DNA from: Polynucleobacter alcilacus
Lineage (GTDB): Bacteria > Pseudomonadota > Gammaproteobacteria > Burkholderiales > Burkholderiaceae
Direction of reading: 5' to 3'
DNA length: 64,000 nt
Assembly (NCBI RefSeq): GCF_018881545.1
Contig: NZ_JACVQD010000001.1
Span: 1,020,039 to 1,084,038, forward strand
Positions 27,228-35,006 of this stretch are shown piece after piece (the first letter of the stretch is position 1; each line of letters opens with the position of its first letter). The notes below the pieces were generated by a model, which was not told the DNA's origin, did not search any database, and saw only the letters and a program-made list of their open reading frames with translations. A program made the translations under genes and the position numbers.

Positions 27228-28157
27228 ATGCAAATTATTTGGGTATCAGGCCCTGTTGGTCACATCCGCAAGATCAATTTGACTTACCGTCATTTATTGA
27301 TTGGCTCATGCTCGCTCGTCTTGGCATTAATCCTAGCAGGGGCAAGCCTGCAGTATTTTGGCTTTCGCATGGCAATTGAATATGACCCCCAATTGGCAAA
27401 GCAACTCGGCAATTTACATTCACCCGTAGAAATGGAAAATCTCAACGCAATCTATAAACTGAAGCTATTAGAGTTAAATGAGCGCATTGTTGAAAACAAC
27501 CAAAAACTGACTCAACTTGAAACTCTGAATAAAAAGCTCGAGCAACTTGCTACCCCTGCCGCCCTTAAGAGCTCAAGCCCAAAGCAAAATACTATGGGCG
27601 GTCAATTTATTCCCCTAAATTTGATGGATGAGACCAACAATTCTCGACCGCTACAGCTATTTTCAAATCTATCAAAGCTAGCGCATTCGCAAAATAAGTA
27701 TGTCGATACTGTAATTACTCATAGCTTCAATTATCTGCAATGGCTCGAATCTAAACCCACTGGAATGCCGATTCAGAATGCGTCAAGTATTTCTAGTGAA
27801 TATGGTCCCCGTATTGACCCCTTTAATCGCAGGGAAAGTTTCCACTCTGGTTTGGATTTTCAATCACCCAGCGGGACGCCTATCAACGCCACTGCTAATG
27901 GTCAGGTGCTGCAGGCTAACTGGGATTTAAATTATGGAAAACTTTTGATTATTGACCATGGGGATGGCTACCTTTCGAGATATGCCCACACCCAGGATAT
28001 TTATGTCAATAAGGGAGATATCGTTAGACGGAATCAGGTGGTTGCTACGGTAGGTACAAGCGGAAGGTCAACTGGGCCTCACTTACATTATGAAATAGTC
28101 AAAAATGGTGCGGTCATCAATCCTAAAGAGATGCTAATTGGTTTAATTGATCGCTAG
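27228..28157 (+). CDS. Membrane-anchored M23 family metallopeptidase
   Basis: 309 aa. Residues ~22-45 form one membrane helix, ~68-108 a coiled coil, and ~185-305 the M23 (LytM) domain. Zinc ligands are H206 and D210 (HSGLD) and H287 within the HLHYE motif, with H254 in RYAH and H285 as catalytic neighbours; all are intact, so an active DD-endopeptidase on peptidoglycan is expected in the periplasm. The starting ATG is 3 bases after bactofilin 4. By analogy the cytoplasmic bactofilin filament would position this enzyme through its short N-terminal tail. Confidence 0.92.
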   Translation: MQIIWVSGPVGHIRKINLTYRHLLIGSCSLVLALILAGASLQYFGFRMAIEYDPQLAKQLGNLHSPVEMENLNAIYKLKLLELNERIVENNQKLTQLETLNKKLEQLATPAALKSSSPKQNTMGGQFIPLNLMDETNNSRPLQLFSNLSKLAHSQNKYVDTVITHSFNYLQWLESKPTGMPIQNASSISSEYGPRIDPFNRRESFHSGLDFQSPSGTPINATANGQVLQANWDLNYGKLLIIDHGDGYLSRYAHTQDIYVNKGDIVRRNQVVATVGTSGRSTGPHLHYEIVKNGAVINPKEMLIGLIDR

Positions 28158-28180
28158 TTGCCATTTGCTCGCGTTTGACA

Positions 28181-28369
28181 TCACAAGCTCTTGTTAGAGT
28201 CAAAAGCAATCTCAGCATCACCCTCTTTTTGATACGAAAGAATTGATGCATTACGATACAAATCGAGGGATTTCTCAAGAGCCTCTTTAAGAGACTCCGC
28301 ATGTATGCGAAGTATCGAAATCCTTGCGCTCTCCTGTTTAATTAAGAGTAATTTTATTTTCCAAAACAT
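28181..28369 (-). CDS. Small hypothetical protein coupled to the ParA-like gene, 62 aa
   Basis: The ATG follows directly on the stop codon of the ParA-like gene with no gap, and GGGGAG inside the end of that gene serves as ribosome site, so this is very probably a real, coupled gene. The product begins MFWKIKLLLIKQES and contains a helical HAESLKEALEKSLDLYRNA segment. It might be a partner or regulator of the ATPase. No family was recognised. It converges on the M23 peptidase gene with 23 bases between. Confidence 0.68.
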   Translation of the reverse strand: MFWKIKLLLIKQESARISILRIHAESLKEALEKSLDLYRNASILSYQKEGDAEIAFDSNKSL

Positions 28370-29263
28370 CTACTCCCCTTTACTATTGTCAATAGGGCTT
28401 TTGCTACGCAAAAATTGAGGGATAAATAGGTCGACCACTTTTCGTCCTAGTCTCTCGTTTTTCAATGGCATTGTTGATGATGCAGAAGCTAAATTTTGAA
28501 CACCAGAGGCTGCAATGGGGCTCTTAAGCCGTTCTTGCCTATAGCTCGATACTGGATTGCTGACGCCGGAATGAATGCTTTGGTAAGGCATTACTAGCGA
28601 GCAATATTTTTCATAAATAAAGCTCCCGAATTCGCAAAAATTCTTTGCAACGCGCTCATCTTGCGCCTCACAAAGAAAACTACCAAAATAATATTGGTCA
28701 ATATCACTCACTTTTTCTATCGGCGGGCTAATAAAGCAGTTGTCATTTGCAGATACAAAGGGGAAGATGCCTTCCGTGCTTTGGCCGGCGTCAATTCTGC
28801 TCGGAGCCATGATGATGATTTGGTGTTTTTTGCCGGCAATGGCAAGACTTTTTTGAAGATATTCAAGTACAAAAATTTCAGAGCTCACCATTTCCACTCG
28901 ACTGATTGAACTTGGGACAATAACAATATCAAACTCCATCAAAAACTGAGGGGGTAAGGTGTATGTCCAGGTTAAGTCAGCAATTACTAACTCTGCTGCT
29001 TTCGAGCATTCCCTTAATGCCGCTTTAGCATCAAGCAAGAGCAGGCCAGAATTATTTTGACTCTGGAGATGAGCCTGATGAATCTCAATACCAAAGTTAG
29101 CTGCTTTTTTTAACCAGTTAGATGATGAAGATTGTTTATCAAAATCGATAAATGCCGTTTTGATATTCCGTTTTAAGGCAAAAAAGGCCGCTAGATTTGC
29201 AGAAATCGTGCTTTTCCCAACGCCGCCTTTTTGGTTTGTGACTAATATTTTAATGGGCGTCAT
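28370..29263 (-). CDS. ParA/MinD-type ATPase (orphan)
   Basis: 297 aa. The deviant Walker A motif KGGVGKST is at residues 12-19, the IDFDKQSSS (Walker A') segment follows at about 39, and VIADLTW is the Walker B-like strand. These place it among ParA/Soj/MinD ATPases that dimerise on ATP and bind DNA or membrane. The last ~75 residues are a basic, low-complexity tail (RQERLKSPIAASG..., ERLGRKVVDLFIPQFLRSKS). No ParB gene or parS-like array is nearby, so it is not an ordinary chromosome partition pair. It lies beside the bactofilin/M23 genes, which suggests a positioning role. Confidence 0.88.
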   Translation of the reverse strand: MTPIKILVTNQKGGVGKSTISANLAAFFALKRNIKTAFIDFDKQSSSSNWLKKAANFGIEIHQAHLQSQNNSGLLLLDAKAALRECSKAAELVIADLTWTYTLPPQFLMEFDIVIVPSSISRVEMVSSEIFVLEYLQKSLAIAGKKHQIIIMAPSRIDAGQSTEGIFPFVSANDNCFISPPIEKVSDIDQYYFGSFLCEAQDERVAKNFCEFGSFIYEKYCSLVMPYQSIHSGVSNPVSSYRQERLKSPIAASGVQNLASASSTMPLKNERLGRKVVDLFIPQFLRSKSPIDNSKGE

Positions 29264-29388
29264 GGGAAATTAATGCCTTTTGCTATAAACGACTTATCTT
29301 GAACAATAAAGATAAAGGGCGAGGATGTAATGTAGGCATGATTTATTTCAATTTGATGACTTTATTGAGCTAAATAGACTACCCCTTG

Positions 29389-29796
29389 CTACTGAATCTG
29401 AAACACGCTGACCCCTTGATCGCGCCCATAACGCAGCTCAATCTCGATTTTCTTGGCTAAAAATAGCTTTTTGAGTACCTCGTCCTTATTTTCAAAGGTA
29501 ATTGCAGTTTGCTCAGGGTAGTGAGAAAAGGGATCGCTCATCACATCAATGGGGAACCCATCAATTTTGATTTGTTTGATAGTGCGCTTATACAAGCGGT
29601 CTTGCTGAATAAAAATCAGCCGCTTCACATACTTATCGAGGACTAATTTCTGACCTTGCCCATTTGTTTTGAAATAGTAGACCAGTTCCTGATTACCGCT
29701 ACCAGTGACATCGCGCTCCTCATCCCACTTAGCACATGCAGTTTGGCTAATTAGTGTGCAAAAAAGCCCCAACATCATTACTATATATAAACGCAT
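29389..29796 (-). CDS. Small exported hypothetical protein
   Basis: 135 aa with a signal peptide (LYIVMMLGLFCTLISQTACAKW; cut near ACA/K at residue ~22). The rest looks beta-rich with basic patches (RLYKRTIKQIKIDG). The C-terminus EIELRYGRDQGVSVFQIQ may form a final strand. No family recognised. It lies upstream of the ParA-like gene on the same strand with a 125-base gap, so it could belong to that group or be separate. Confidence 0.65.
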   Translation of the reverse strand: MRLYIVMMLGLFCTLISQTACAKWDEERDVTGSGNQELVYYFKTNGQGQKLVLDKYVKRLIFIQQDRLYKRTIKQIKIDGFPIDVMSDPFSHYPEQTAITFENKDEVLKKLFLAKKIEIELRYGRDQGVSVFQIQ

Positions 29797-29878
29797 ATTT
29801 CACTCTCTTCGATTTATGATGTGATCTTAGCAGTCAAGCAGCACTTATCCTAATGTCGTGCATACAGCGAAAAACAAT

Positions 29879-30658
29879 ATGATCAAAATCTCACCGACTT
29901 TCTCAAAAACACTACTAACAAGTGCCTGTGTTTTGCTAGCCTTATTTTCGCTTGGCTGCTCTAAATCCGACAACAAAACATCGAAGGTTTTGCAAGCTGC
30001 TATATCGCCTTCTATTCCACCATTTACATTTGAAGAGAATGGTCAAGTGGTGGGTGTTGATATCGAAATCTTTAAAGGATTTTGTGAATCACGTGGCTAT
30101 ACCTACAATTTAAAAGCCTATGACTTCCAAGGGATGCTTGGTGCAGTTGCGAGCGGACAAGCAGATGTTGCCTTCTCCGGAATTTCCATCACTCCAAAAC
30201 GCCAAGAGGTCATGGATTTCTCGAACCCTTACGTAGAGAATGGCTGGAATTTAGTCAGTCTCACTAAGCGTGATATCAAAATCACCGATTTATCGCAAAT
30301 CAAAAAATACTCGATTGGCTTTCCTACAGGCGCAGTCTTCATGGGTTACATCGAGAAAGAATGGGTACCCACAGGCATTTATCCTATTAACAAAGTCAAA
30401 CTCTATCCATCCATGAGCGAGGCCTTGACGGACCTTAGCAATGGCAACCTAGACCTGGTTTTTGTGGATAGTTCTATGCTACTCACCTATGTCAACAAGA
30501 TGAAGATGCCTTTAACCAGTAGCTATGAAGTTCCTTACTCTGATAAATTGGGCTTTGCATTTGTCAAAGGCTCGCCCATTAGAGAAGAGTTTAATAAATA
30601 TCTCGCAGAGTTAGGTTCAGAAAAAATTCTGTCCATGGAAACGAAATGGAGTAAGTAA
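29879..30658 (+). CDS. Amino-acid-type solute-binding lipoprotein (SBP family 3)
   Basis: 259 aa from the ATG at 29879 (a GTG at 29858 gives a longer frame). The N-terminus ends in a lipobox, LFSLGC, so the protein should be tethered to a membrane after Lsp and Lnt processing. The body has the family 3 fold: PPFTFEENGQVVGVDIEIF, GQADVAFSGISITPKRQEVMDFSNPY and the hinge-crossing GNLDLVFVDSSM. Such proteins bind polar amino acids for ABC importers. No permease or ATPase gene is adjacent, so its transporter partners lie elsewhere. Confidence 0.88.
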   Translation: MIKISPTFSKTLLTSACVLLALFSLGCSKSDNKTSKVLQAAISPSIPPFTFEENGQVVGVDIEIFKGFCESRGYTYNLKAYDFQGMLGAVASGQADVAFSGISITPKRQEVMDFSNPYVENGWNLVSLTKRDIKITDLSQIKKYSIGFPTGAVFMGYIEKEWVPTGIYPINKVKLYPSMSEALTDLSNGNLDLVFVDSSMLLTYVNKMKMPLTSSYEVPYSDKLGFAFVKGSPIREEFNKYLAELGSEKILSMETKWSK

Positions 30659-30688
30659 TTTTGATTACTGTTCATTGATGTAAGCTCA

Positions 30689-31300
30689 GTGAGACTTTTA
30701 TCTATTTCCAGCGGTAAAGTTGCGCCCTTATTTGGTAATCATCACCCTGATTACAAATCAGTTGCTTCGGCGATTGTCAAAACCCCAGTAAGTGATTTAC
30801 AAACACCCACACCAATAGAAATCACCAAGCTTGGGGTGAGGGGTGATGAACAGGCCGATCTGAGTGTTCATGGTGGGCTTGAAAAAGCGATCTACGTTTA
30901 TCCAGCAGAACACTATGCATTTTGGAATACCCTACTCACCCGAGAAACCAAACAAGCAGTTGAGCTCCAATATGGGGCCTTCGGTGAGAACTTCACGATC
31001 GAAGGATTACTAGAAACCGAAGTATTTGTCGGTGATGTATTGCGCATTGGTGAGTTGGAATTCTCAGTAGTTAAGCTACGTGAACCCTGCTTTAAGTTCA
31101 ATGCCCGTATGAAATATAAAGGCGCAGCTAAGGCCATGTTGCAATCTGGCTTTAGCGGTTGGTACTTACGAGTCCTAAAAGCCGGCACACTCGCTGCTGG
31201 TGAAAAGATTACCGTTATTCCTGGTGCAAGAGAAGTGTCTATTGCTCAGCAAAATCACCAACTTTTACGCAATCGAAAGCAACAAGATTTGTGGGAATAA
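30689..31300 (+). CDS. MOSC domain protein (YiiM-like)
   Basis: 203 aa. The MOSC beta-barrel pattern is seen with GVRGDEQADLSVHGGLEKAIYVYP, YGAFGENFTIEGL, and the conserved cysteine region REPCFKFNARM. YiiM and YcbX relatives reduce N-hydroxylated compounds using a molybdenum cofactor; moaC lies at 14.4 kb, but the connection is only functional. The start is GTG, as no in-frame ATG lies between the upstream stop and the conserved N-terminus. It ends at a bidirectional terminator shared with the MFS gene. Confidence 0.87.
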   Translation: MRLLSISSGKVAPLFGNHHPDYKSVASAIVKTPVSDLQTPTPIEITKLGVRGDEQADLSVHGGLEKAIYVYPAEHYAFWNTLLTRETKQAVELQYGAFGENFTIEGLLETEVFVGDVLRIGELEFSVVKLREPCFKFNARMKYKGAAKAMLQSGFSGWYLRVLKAGTLAAGEKITVIPGAREVSIAQQNHQLLRNRKQQDLWE

Positions 31301-31331
31301 AAAACCCGACCATTTCTGATCGGGTTTCTTA
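31300..31331. terminator. Bidirectional terminator between the MOSC and MFS genes
   Basis: AACCCGA/TCGGGTT stem with a 10-base loop (31303-31326), preceded by As and followed by TTCTT. It can end the plus-strand MOSC transcript and the minus-strand transporter transcript. Confidence 0.8.
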
Positions 31332-31352
31332 TTTAATACAGACTAAAGAAGC

Positions 31353-33023
31353 TTAGTCACGTGCATAGATATCCACGTCTTTTGTTTCTTTAATAAACAG
31401 TGTGCCGATTACCAATGTCATCGCAGCGATGATAATTGGGTACCAGAGACCGTAGTAAATGTTACCGTTCTGCGCTACCAAGGCGAAGGAGATCGTTGGC
31501 AACAAGCCACCGAACCAACCGTTACCAATATGGTATGGCAAGGACATCGAGGTGTAACGAATACGGGTTGGGAACATCTCAACCAGCATCGCCGCAATTG
31601 GACCATAAACCATGGTTACCAAGATCACCAAAATTACCAAGATACCAAGCACTGCAGGATAGTTAATAGCAGCAGGATCCGCTTTTGCAGGGTAACCAGC
31701 AGCATTCAATGCTTCACGAATGGCCTTCTTGAACTCTGCATCTTTTGCTTTCGCATCTGCTGGCGCCATACCTTTAGCGGAGTAGCCTTGAATCTCTGTA
31801 TCGCCAATCTTCACAACCGCAGTACCGCCAGCAGGGCCGGGAATAGTTGTATAGCTTGCAGAGTTACCAGCCATCACCTGCTTAGCAATATCGCAAGAGC
31901 TAGTGAACTTCGCCGTACCGGTTGGGTTGAACTGGAAAGTACATTCATTCAGATCAGCAGTAATGCTTGCTGGTGCAGTCGCCATGGCTTTTTCTAACGC
32001 AGGGTTAGCAAAGTGGGTTAGGCCATTAAACAAGGAAACCGGTGTGTTCGGGATGTACAAAATGATGGCAAATAACAAGCCACCCATGATGATCACCTTA
32101 CGACCAATTTTGTCTGACAAGCTACCAAACACGATGAAGAATGGTGTACCGATTACCAATGAAGCGGCAATCAACAAGTTTGCAGTTTTAGGATCTACCT
32201 TCAACACCTGGGTCATGTAGAACAACGCGTAGAACTGGCCTGTATACCAAACCACCGCTTGACCTGCAACCAGACCAAACAATGCCAAGATCACAATCTT
32301 CAAGTTCTTCCATTGAGCAAATGACTCGGTCAAAGGTGCTTTAGACAATTTGCCTTCATCTTTCATCTTCTTGAAAGCGGGTGACTCGTTCATGGACAAA
32401 CGAATCCATACAGAAACCGCTAACAATGCGATAGAAGCGATGAAAGGAACACGCCAGCCCCAAACATCAAAGTCTGGACCAGTGAATTCACGGGTAAACA
32501 AAATCACCAGCAAGGAGAGGAACAAACCAAGAGTAGCTGTTGTCTGGATCCATGATGTGTAGGCACCACGCTTGCCATGAGGAGCATGTTCTGCAACATA
32601 AGTAGCAGCACCGCCGTACTCACCACCCAAAGCCAAACCTTGAAGCATGCGCAAGGCAATCAACAGCACTGGAGCAGTAACGCCGATCGTTGCATAGTTA
32701 GGCAAGATGCCCACGATGAAGGTGGAAGCACCCATTAAAACGATGGTGACCAAGAAGGTATATTTACGCCCGATCAAATCGCCTAAGCGACCAAAAACCA
32801 AGGCACCAAATGGACGCACGATAAAACCAGCAGCAAATGCTAACAAAGCGAAAATGAAGGCAGAGCCAGCATCCAAGCCTGAGAAGAACTGCTTGGCAAT
32901 AACGGCAGCCAAAGAACCGTACAGATAAAAGTCGTACCACTCAAAAACCGTACCTAAAGAGGAAGCAAAAATAACTTTGCGCTCTGCAGCGGTCATTGGG
33001 GCTGCTTTAATTGATGTTGACAT
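31353..33023 (-). CDS. MHS-family MFS transporter (metabolite:H+ symporter)
   Basis: 556 aa, a 12-helix major facilitator. GTVFEWYDFYLYG in helix 1 and RPFGALVFGRLGDLIGRKYTF in the 2-3 loop are signatures of the MHS group (alpha-ketoglutarate, citrate, shikimate, proline/betaine symporters). A ~130-residue insertion (about 327-455, with C361 and C377) interrupts the C-terminal half and accounts for the extra length over the usual ~430 aa. The inserted part is hydrophilic and is predicted to be extracytoplasmic. The substrate cannot be assigned. Its own promoter lies in the 334-base spacer shared with the TRAP genes. Confidence 0.87.
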   Translation of the reverse strand: MSTSIKAAPMTAAERKVIFASSLGTVFEWYDFYLYGSLAAVIAKQFFSGLDAGSAFIFALLAFAAGFIVRPFGALVFGRLGDLIGRKYTFLVTIVLMGASTFIVGILPNYATIGVTAPVLLIALRMLQGLALGGEYGGAATYVAEHAPHGKRGAYTSWIQTTATLGLFLSLLVILFTREFTGPDFDVWGWRVPFIASIALLAVSVWIRLSMNESPAFKKMKDEGKLSKAPLTESFAQWKNLKIVILALFGLVAGQAVVWYTGQFYALFYMTQVLKVDPKTANLLIAASLVIGTPFFIVFGSLSDKIGRKVIIMGGLLFAIILYIPNTPVSLFNGLTHFANPALEKAMATAPASITADLNECTFQFNPTGTAKFTSSCDIAKQVMAGNSASYTTIPGPAGGTAVVKIGDTEIQGYSAKGMAPADAKAKDAEFKKAIREALNAAGYPAKADPAAINYPAVLGILVILVILVTMVYGPIAAMLVEMFPTRIRYTSMSLPYHIGNGWFGGLLPTISFALVAQNGNIYYGLWYPIIIAAMTLVIGTLFIKETKDVDIYARD

Positions 33024-33357
33024 CAGTAGCTCCTAACTATTTTTATTAAATAAAAAACAACTCGCTGATTATGCTTTGAAAAAAATCAAAGAAATCCACT
33101 ACTTAGGGTAATTCCTCATTAAATTCACTCGGGGTTTTCCCGAGAAGTGGGTATTGATGCAGCGCACTTCAGTCATGATGATATTCAGGATTTGCACCAG
33201 TTAGAAGCAGTACGCCCAAGCTAGGTGCATATCCCTAATTACAAGTGCACACTACAGAAAGTAGCTCTTACGCACTGCGCTTTAATGGTTTGAGAAGTTA
33301 ATAAAAAGGCATTACTAAAAATGCCCCCTAATAAATATTAAACAAGGAGCAAGGCAA
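33024..33357. other. 334-base spacer between divergent MFS and TRAP transporter genes
   Basis: No ORF with a credible ribosome site was seen. It should hold promoters for both directions. It contains a perfect CTCGGG-GTTTT-CCCGAG hairpin at 33128-33144 and a GGCATT/AATGCC hairpin at 33308-33325. The second hairpin, read on the minus strand, is followed by TTTTTAT and so looks like a terminator opposed to the dctP direction. An AAGGAG ribosome site for dctP lies at 33343-33348. Confidence 0.6.
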
Positions 33358-34443
33358 ATGAAAAGACGTGACTTTTTAGGTAAGACCGCACTTGGAGCTG
33401 CTGCAGGCGTACTGGCTGCGCCAGCGATTGCCCAATCAATGCCAGAAGTGAAATGGCGCTGTGCCTCTAGCTTTCCAAAAAGCTTAGACACTATTTATGG
33501 TGGTGGCGAGTTCATCTCCAAACGGGTTGCGGCTTTAACGGATGGGAAATTTCAGATCCGCACCTTTGGTGCAGGCGAAATTGTGCCGGCCTTTGGTACT
33601 GTTGATGCAGTGCAACAAGGAACGGTAGAGTGCACCCATACTGCCGGATATTATTTTGTTGGTAAAAACAAAACGTTTGCTTTTGATACTACCGTTCCAT
33701 TTGGTATGAATCAGCGCCAGCAAAATGCTTGGATGTATTGGGGTGGTGGTTTGAAACTCCAACGGGAGTTCTTGCGTGACTACAACATTATTTCATTCCC
33801 AGCAGGCAACACCGGAACGCAAATGGGTGGCTGGTTTAAAAAACCAGTGAAGACCGTTGCAGATCTCAAGGGCCTCAAGATGCGTATTGCCGGACTTGGC
33901 GGTGAAGTGATGTCTCGCTTGGGCGCTATCCCACAGCAAATTGCTGGCGGTGATATTTACCCTGCTCTTGAAAAAGGGGTGATTGACGCGGCAGAGTGGG
34001 TCGGCCCTTACGATGATGAGAAACTCGGCTTCTACAAAGTTGCGCCCTACTACTACTATCCAGGATGGTGGGAAGCCTGCTCCATGTACTCCATGTACGT
34101 CAACATTAAAGAATGGGAAAAGCTTCCTAAGCAATATCAAGAAGCATTGATCTCAGCCTGTGCTGAATGCAATATTGACATGATGGCTGAGTACGATTAC
34201 AAAAACCCAATCGCCCTACAAAGCCTGATTAAGAATGGTGTCAAGTTGCAGTCCTATTCAACAGACATTATGAAAGCAGCGTCAAATGCAGCCTTCGACA
34301 TGTATGAAGAAGAGGCTGCCAAGAATCCATCATTCAAGAAGATTTACGAACCATGGAAAAAATTCCGTAACGATCAAATGTTGTGGAATAAAGTCGCAGA
34401 GCAAACTCTCATGAGCTTCATGTTGACTAACCCGGTCAAATAG
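33358..34443 (+). CDS. TRAP transporter solute-binding protein (DctP/TakP-like)
   Basis: 361 aa with a twin-arginine signal peptide (KRRDFLGKTALGAAAG, cut after APAIAQ near residue 26), so it is exported folded through Tat. The body matches DctP-type binding proteins, and the EWVGPYDDEKLGF and YYYPGWWEA segments resemble TakP-like 2-oxo acid and related binders. The conserved arginine that holds the carboxylate is probably in the KMRIAG segment. The substrate remains open (pyruvate or other oxo acids, or mannitol-type compounds are annotated for relatives). dctQ and dctM homologues follow directly. Confidence 0.9.
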   Translation: MKRRDFLGKTALGAAAGVLAAPAIAQSMPEVKWRCASSFPKSLDTIYGGGEFISKRVAALTDGKFQIRTFGAGEIVPAFGTVDAVQQGTVECTHTAGYYFVGKNKTFAFDTTVPFGMNQRQQNAWMYWGGGLKLQREFLRDYNIISFPAGNTGTQMGGWFKKPVKTVADLKGLKMRIAGLGGEVMSRLGAIPQQIAGGDIYPALEKGVIDAAEWVGPYDDEKLGFYKVAPYYYYPGWWEACSMYSMYVNIKEWEKLPKQYQEALISACAECNIDMMAEYDYKNPIALQSLIKNGVKLQSYSTDIMKAASNAAFDMYEEEAAKNPSFKKIYEPWKKFRNDQMLWNKVAEQTLMSFMLTNPVK

Positions 34444-34463
34444 AACCTTACTGAGAATCTGAT

Positions 34464-35006
34464 ATGCCAAAACAATTTTTAGTTTTTGCAAGTTTTGTTG
34501 ATCGCTTAAATGACCGTTTTGGTGTATTAGCGAGTTGGATGGTATTGATAGCCGTACTGGTTAGCACAGGAAATGCGCTGATTCGGTACGGCTTTAACGT
34601 AAGCTCTAACGGTTGGCTAGAAGCGCAGTGGTATTTGTTTGCCGGTATGGTGATGTTTGGAGCTGCCACTACTTTTCGCCTCAATGAACATGTGCGCGTC
34701 GATGTACTGTATGCAATGTATCCCAATCGTGTTCGCCTCTGGCTAGACTTTTGGGGTGGAATTGTTTTCTTTCTTCCAATGACCACCATTATTGGTTATT
34801 ACTCCTGGGAATTTTTTATTACTTCTGTAATACAAAGTGAAACCTCGAGTAACCCAGGTGGCCTGATTCGCTGGCCAGTACGCGGCATTATTACTTTGGG
34901 CTTTTTCTTATTAACACTCCAAGGCATCTCCGAAATCATCAAGCGCTATGCAGCCCTTATTGGCATGATTCAAATCGATCCTAAGTACGAAAGACCCCTA
35001 CAATGA
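34464..35006 (+). CDS. TRAP transporter small permease (DctQ type)
   Basis: 180 aa with four membrane helices. The family features are NALIRYGF in the first helix region, EAQWYLFAGMVMFGAATTFRLNEHVRVDVL in the second and RWPVRGIITLGFFLLTLQG in the fourth. It pairs with the large permease and the DctP-like protein to form a Na+-driven importer. Its stop overlaps the start of dctM by 4 bases (ATGA), a sign of translational coupling. Confidence 0.92.
   Translation: MPKQFLVFASFVDRLNDRFGVLASWMVLIAVLVSTGNALIRYGFNVSSNGWLEAQWYLFAGMVMFGAATTFRLNEHVRVDVLYAMYPNRVRLWLDFWGGIVFFLPMTTIIGYYSWEFFITSVIQSETSSNPGGLIRWPVRGIITLGFFLLTLQGISEIIKRYAALIGMIQIDPKYERPLQ

Noticed and set aside
24326..29263. Genomic island integrated at the tRNA gene
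   Set aside because: The tRNA 3' end faces the DUF2878/recA side, not the bactofilin side. No integrase was seen and no repeat of the tRNA 3' end was found, so integration at this tRNA is not supported.
28370..29263. Chromosome partition ParA with ParB
   Set aside because: No ParB gene or centromere-like repeats occur in the neighbourhood, so it was listed as an orphan ATPase.
31530..31997. 155-residue open frame on the plus strand over the MHS transporter
   Set aside because: Lies wholly within the transporter gene, has no family features and is rich in residues produced by reading the opposite strand.
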